Of a stretch of 63,488 nt of DNA, positions 60,401 to 63,488 are shown one piece after another. The position numbers were made by a program, and so were the translations under genes. Under the pieces are notes generated by a model. It did no database searches. It saw nothing but the letters and a program-made list of their open reading frames with translations, and was not told where the DNA came from. The DNA is from Helicobacteraceae bacterium (lineage in GTDB: Bacteria > Campylobacterota > Campylobacteria > Campylobacterales > Sulfurimonadaceae). Position 1 is the first letter of the stretch. Every line of letters starts with the position of its first letter. The stretch lies in contig JALSLA010000016.1 in the NCBI GenBank assembly GCA_026988515.1, forward strand, positions 1 to 63,488, in the 5' to 3' direction.

Positions 60401-62374
60401 ATGAATAGGGCTTATTACTCCAACACGATAAAAGTTTTTCTAAATGATCCAGAATCAAGCATTTTGGGTGAATTAACAATGAACCACTCAAATAGGTCTC
60501 TTGAAGATTTACAAATAAATGCTTGGCGAAAACAAATTCAGATATTAAAAAAACAATTACAGAACATTGAAGGAAAAATATATTTTGAATTTGCTATCCC
60601 AAGAATGGGTAAAAGAGTTGATAATATTATTATAGTCAACGATGTAGCCTTTATTGTTGAATTTAAGGTTGGAGATGGTGGCTATGAAAAACACGCGATA
60701 GAACAAGTTATAGATTATACTATTGATTTACAAAACTTCCACGAAGGTAGTCATCAAATCAAACTTATTCCTGTTTTAGTTGCTACTAATGCAAAAGAAT
60801 TTAACGAGCCTATCGAAAATATTCTGGCCTATAATAGTTCAGCAAAAGCGAACCAAGCCAACTTAAAGAATATCATTAATCAATTCGTAAACTCTTCAGA
60901 ACAAGCAATTGATGTAGATTATTGGGAAACCTCTATATATAAGCCTACGCCAACAATTGTAGAAGCTGCTCAAGCTTTATATAAAGGTCATAATGTAAAA
61001 GAAATTACAAGGTCAGATGCAGGAACAATTAATCTATCAAAAACAGCAGATTGTATAAATTCTATCATAGAAAATTCAAAAAGAAATAATCGGAAATCAA
61101 TTTGTTTTGTTACGGGTGTGCCTGGTGCAGGAAAAACTCTTGCGGGATTGAATATTGCTGTTGAGCGGATGAAAACAGATGAAGATGAACACGCAGTATT
61201 TCTATCTGGAAATGGACCATTAGTTGATGTTTTAAGAGAAGCACTAACAAGAGATGAAGTTACTACTGCCAAAGAATCAGGTGAAAAATTAACTAAAAAA
61301 GAAGCGGCAATAAAAGCTAACGCATTCATTCAGAATATTCACCATTTTAGAGATGATAATTTATTATCTGAAAAAGCACCTATTGAAAAAGTTGCTGTTT
61401 TTGATGAAGCTCAAAGAGCTTGGACTAAACATCAAGTAAGTTCATTCATGAAGAGAAAAAAAGGTGTGGAAGATTTTGATATGTCAGAACCAGAATTTCT
61501 TATTGATGTAATGAATAGACATTCTGATTGGTGTACAATTGTCTGTTTGATAGGTGGTGGTCAGGAAATAAATACAGGAGAAGCTGGTCTAGAAGAATGG
61601 ATAAGTTCCTTGCGAAAACATTTTGAAAATTGGGAAATTCATTATTCAAATTTAATTTTAGAAAGTGATAACTATTTAAAATCAGACGATACGAAAAATT
61701 GGTTAACAATAAATGGAATAAGTGAAAATGAATTACACCTTGCTGTCTCAGTTAGGTCTTTTAGGTCAGAAAAATTATCAAAGTTTATTCATGAGTTATT
61801 AAATATAGAAAAAAATAATGCAAATGATATTTATCAGATTTTAAAAAAGGATTATCCAATAGTTTTAACAAGAAATCTTGAAATTGCTAAAAAATGGTTA
61901 CGAGAGCAAGCAAAAGGAAGTGAGAGAATAGGACTAATTAGTTCATCAGGTGCAAGACGTTTAAGACCTTTTGGTATAGATGTGAAAAATGAAATTTCGG
62001 CACCTAATTGGTTTTTAAATGACAAAATGGACATTCGTTCTTCATATTTTTTAGAAGAAGTAGCAACAGAATTTGATATTCAAGGACTTGAAATTGATTG
62101 GGCTTGTGTTGCCTGGGGTGCAAATTTTTATCTGAATGGTGGAGATTGGAAATATCAAAATTTCAAAGGAGCTAAATGGCAGAATATTAATCAAGAAATT
62201 GACAAAGAATATCTTAAAAACACATACAGAGTCCTTTTGACAAGAGCAAGGCAAGGAATGGTTATTTTCATACCCAAAGGCAGTAATATTGACCATACCA
62301 GACCAAGTAATTATTATGATGATACTTATAATTATTTAAAAGAAATAGGGATTAATGAGATATATGACACATAA
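60401..62374 (+). CDS. DUF2075-type nuclease-NTPase (cassette 2)
   Basis: A 657-residue protein. The N-terminal 110 residues hold a PD-(D/E)xK-like nuclease pattern: D74 and the EFK of FIVEFKVG (E87, K89). Then comes a P-loop ATPase of the DUF2075 type with GVPGAGKT (239-246), the Walker B VFDEAQ (334-338), SVRSFR, and an Arg-finger-like LLTRARQG near the end. This resembles helicase/nuclease proteins of phage-defence islands. The GC content is clearly below that of flanking chromosomal genes. The stop lies inside R'' of attC 2, a typical cassette layout. Confidence 0.75.
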   Translation: MNRAYYSNTIKVFLNDPESSILGELTMNHSNRSLEDLQINAWRKQIQILKKQLQNIEGKIYFEFAIPRMGKRVDNIIIVNDVAFIVEFKVGDGGYEKHAIEQVIDYTIDLQNFHEGSHQIKLIPVLVATNAKEFNEPIENILAYNSSAKANQANLKNIINQFVNSSEQAIDVDYWETSIYKPTPTIVEAAQALYKGHNVKEITRSDAGTINLSKTADCINSIIENSKRNNRKSICFVTGVPGAGKTLAGLNIAVERMKTDEDEHAVFLSGNGPLVDVLREALTRDEVTTAKESGEKLTKKEAAIKANAFIQNIHHFRDDNLLSEKAPIEKVAVFDEAQRAWTKHQVSSFMKRKKGVEDFDMSEPEFLIDVMNRHSDWCTIVCLIGGGQEINTGEAGLEEWISSLRKHFENWEIHYSNLILESDNYLKSDDTKNWLTINGISENELHLAVSVRSFRSEKLSKFIHELLNIEKNNANDIYQILKKDYPIVLTRNLEIAKKWLREQAKGSERIGLISSSGARRLRPFGIDVKNEISAPNWFLNDKMDIRSSYFLEEVATEFDIQGLEIDWACVAWGANFYLNGGDWKYQNFKGAKWQNINQEIDKEYLKNTYRVLLTRARQGMVIFIPKGSNIDHTRPSNYYDDTYNYLKEIGINEIYDT

Positions 62375-62438
62375 CAAATCGTTGCACCTGACATTTTTCC
62401 GCTGCGCTCCAAAATTCAGGTGAACTTAAGCGTTAGTC
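62369..62438 (+). other. attC site 2, canonical
   Basis: R'' is ACATAAC (62369-62375) and R' is GTTAGTC (62432-62438), 70 bases overall. The inner arms are GTTGCACCTGA (62381-62391) and TCAGGTGAAC (62416-62425), which pair fully apart from one extrahelical G. That unpaired G is the hallmark of attC sites folded as single strands for integrase recognition. The loop between the arms is 24 bases. This is the best attC in the window. Confidence 0.78.
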
Positions 62439-62461
62439 GACATCAAAAATAGGAAAAAAAT

Positions 62462-63253
62462 ATGATAGATATGTCTTGGCATGACGCCATTATAAAAGTA
62501 TTAAAAGAATCAGACAGTGCAATGCGCTATACAGACATTGCAGAAAAGGTTGTAGAAGATAAACTTAGAGAGTCGGTTGGTGCAACACCAGCCGCAACTG
62601 TAAATGCATATATTACATCTTCAATTAAAAAAGATGGTACTAATTCACCTTTTATAAAAGTTGCTAAAGGTGAATATTTTTTAAGAGAAAAAATCGATAT
62701 TCCAGAAGTTCTTGTTGATGACAAAACCTTAATCGATGAAGATACTGAAGAACAAACACACAATTCAATCATTCAGGCTTTTGGAATGTTTTGGCAAAGA
62801 GATATGATAAATTGGACGCGAAGTCCAAATTTATTAGGAAAACAACAAATTGGTGCCGACTCTGTAAATTTTTCAGATCAACTTGGCGTATATCTACTTT
62901 ATGATGGACGAGATGTGATTTATGTTGGACGCTCTGTCGAGCGTCCTCTTGGGCTTCGTTTATTTGAACACACTCAAGATAGACTAAAAGGAAGATGGGA
63001 TAGATTTTCTTGGTTTGGACTACATCAAGTAACAGAAGATGGTAATCTACAAAAAATAGACATAGCTCCAACAGCTGATATAATTATCAGTACTCTCGAA
63101 GCCTTATTAATTGAAGGACTTGAACCTCCACAAAATAGAAAAAGAGGTGATGACTTTAATGCAATAGAATATCTCCAATCTGAAGACCCTGAAATTGAAA
63201 AACAAAGAATGAGAATCTTACTAGCTGATATGCAAACAAAGTTAGCTAACTAA
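62462..63253 (+). CDS. Winged-helix (HARE-HTH) plus GIY-YIG protein (cassette 3)
   Basis: A 263-residue protein with an N-terminal HARE-HTH-like winged helix (about 1-75: SWHDAIIKVLKE, then KVAKGEYFL) and an acidic linker. A GIY-YIG nuclease domain follows, with GVY at 142-144 and YVGRS at 154-158, then FEH near 168-170 and a conserved Glu in STLEALLIEG near 203. Likely a DNA-targeting nuclease, possibly restriction or defence. AGGA precedes the ATG. It sits alone in an 862-base cassette. Confidence 0.75.
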   Translation: MIDMSWHDAIIKVLKESDSAMRYTDIAEKVVEDKLRESVGATPAATVNAYITSSIKKDGTNSPFIKVAKGEYFLREKIDIPEVLVDDKTLIDEDTEEQTHNSIIQAFGMFWQRDMINWTRSPNLLGKQQIGADSVNFSDQLGVYLLYDGRDVIYVGRSVERPLGLRLFEHTQDRLKGRWDRFSWFGLHQVTEDGNLQKIDIAPTADIIISTLEALLIEGLEPPQNRKRGDDFNAIEYLQSEDPEIEKQRMRILLADMQTKLAN

Positions 63254-63257
63254 AAAC

Positions 63258-63300
63258 GACTAACGGCCTGCTGGCGTAAACCTCCCGCAGGCCGTTATGT
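63258..63300 (+). other. attC-like site 3, short with strong stem
   Basis: R'' is GACTAAC (63258-63264), exactly complementary to its cassette's own leading core GTTAGTC at 62432. R' is GTTATGT (63294-63300). TAACGGCCTGC (63261-63271) and GCAGGCCGTTA (63287-63297) form a perfect 11-base stem with a 15-base loop, so the spacers normally left unpaired in attC are paired here. At 43 bases it is shorter than usual for attC. Confidence 0.6.
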
Positions 63301-63372
63301 GCAATCCAAACATATTGACATTGTGAATAAAATTGAATATAATAATAAATATAAATATTCTAAGGGGTTGTT

Positions 63373-63488
63373 ATGAAAACTGTAACAATTAGAGTAGATG
63401 ATTCAATTTACAATATGATTAAACTTGCTGCAGAAGGTCAAAAGAGAAACCTTTCAAACTTTATTGAGTTTGCGACAATGCAGTATTT
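63373..63488 (+). CDS. Ribbon-helix-helix protein, likely antitoxin (partial, cassette 4)
   Basis: ATG at 63373 follows AAGGGG and reads MKTVTIRVDDSIYNMIKLAA onward to the right edge, 38 residues. The opening beta-strand and two helices fit the CopG/RHH fold of type II antitoxins. A toxin gene would be expected next but is outside the window. A TATAAT-like box (AATATAATAAT) precedes it. It occupies the start of a fourth cassette, 73 bases after the attC 3 core. Confidence 0.6.
   Translation, partial: MKTVTIRVDDSIYNMIKLAAEGQKRNLSNFIEFATMQY

Noticed and set aside
1-63488. tRNA, rRNA, CRISPR arrays and insertion sequences
   Set aside because: No T-arm consensus with a foldable cloverleaf, no regularly spaced repeats and no transposase-like frames were seen on reading either strand.

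Overview
The window looks like chromosomal DNA of a free-living member of the Campylobacterota (epsilonproteobacteria), probably near Sulfurimonas, Sulfurovum or Sulfuricurvum. The best evidence is the gene run lysC-hobA-holB-folP: HobA, the DnaA-binding initiation factor, is known only from this phylum, and Helicobacter pylori has the same order. Multihaem cytochromes, a haem-sensing c-di-GMP protein, hemerythrin, a two-gene tatBC set and frequent GTG/TTG starts fit that lineage. There are no tRNA, rRNA or CRISPR features that I can recognise.

Layout. 1-10 kb: a GreA/GreB factor, a Zn/Cd-type P-type ATPase, and a leftward tripartite RND efflux operon (outer-membrane channel, adaptor, pump) followed by an NDH-2-like flavoprotein. 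10-17.4 kb: a TauE/SafE permease, a triheme cytochrome, and a second, CusCBA/CzcCBA-like metal efflux operon. 17.4-31 kb: a PhyH-type dioxygenase, a divergent polysaccharide deacetylase, dprA, a tightly packed membrane-stress cluster (micro-lipoprotein, XpaC, TelA, SPFH, zinc ribbon, rhodanese, methyltransferase), YceI, queA, tatBC, hemW and an octahaem cytochrome. 31-46 kb: metE, rppH, lysC-hobA-holB-folP, a PiT phosphate transporter, a cyclophilin, msrB, a helicase-like NTPase, HU, a small HTH gene pair, cmoA and nth. 46-59.2 kb: a hybrid histidine kinase, a DUF3365-PAS-GGDEF-EAL protein, a parvulin isomerase, a PLP deaminase, class II aldolase, an M23 peptidase, a hemerythrin/membrane protein/SPL radical SAM operon, aroK and a thioredoxin-like protein.

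59.5 kb to the right edge: an AT-rich array that I read as integron gene cassettes without an integrase in view. Three complete cassettes and the start of a fourth each hold one plus-strand gene: a HEPN/Abi_C protein, a nuclease-NTPase of DUF2075 type, a winged-helix/GIY-YIG protein, and a ribbon-helix-helix protein. The seven bases at the leading edge of each complete cassette are the reverse complement of the seven-base R'' box at its own end (two exact, one with a single mismatch). This is the relation expected of a cassette that was once circular. The cargo looks like phage defence.

A second genome-level signal is the palindromic core TTACATGTA. It occurs 20 times between 4.4 and 58.2 kb, in genes on both strands and in intergenic gaps, where less than one copy is expected by chance. 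It is absent from the cassette array and from the 8-kb stretch containing the second efflux operon. Its role is unknown; uptake signal, methylation site or chromosome-organising site are all open.
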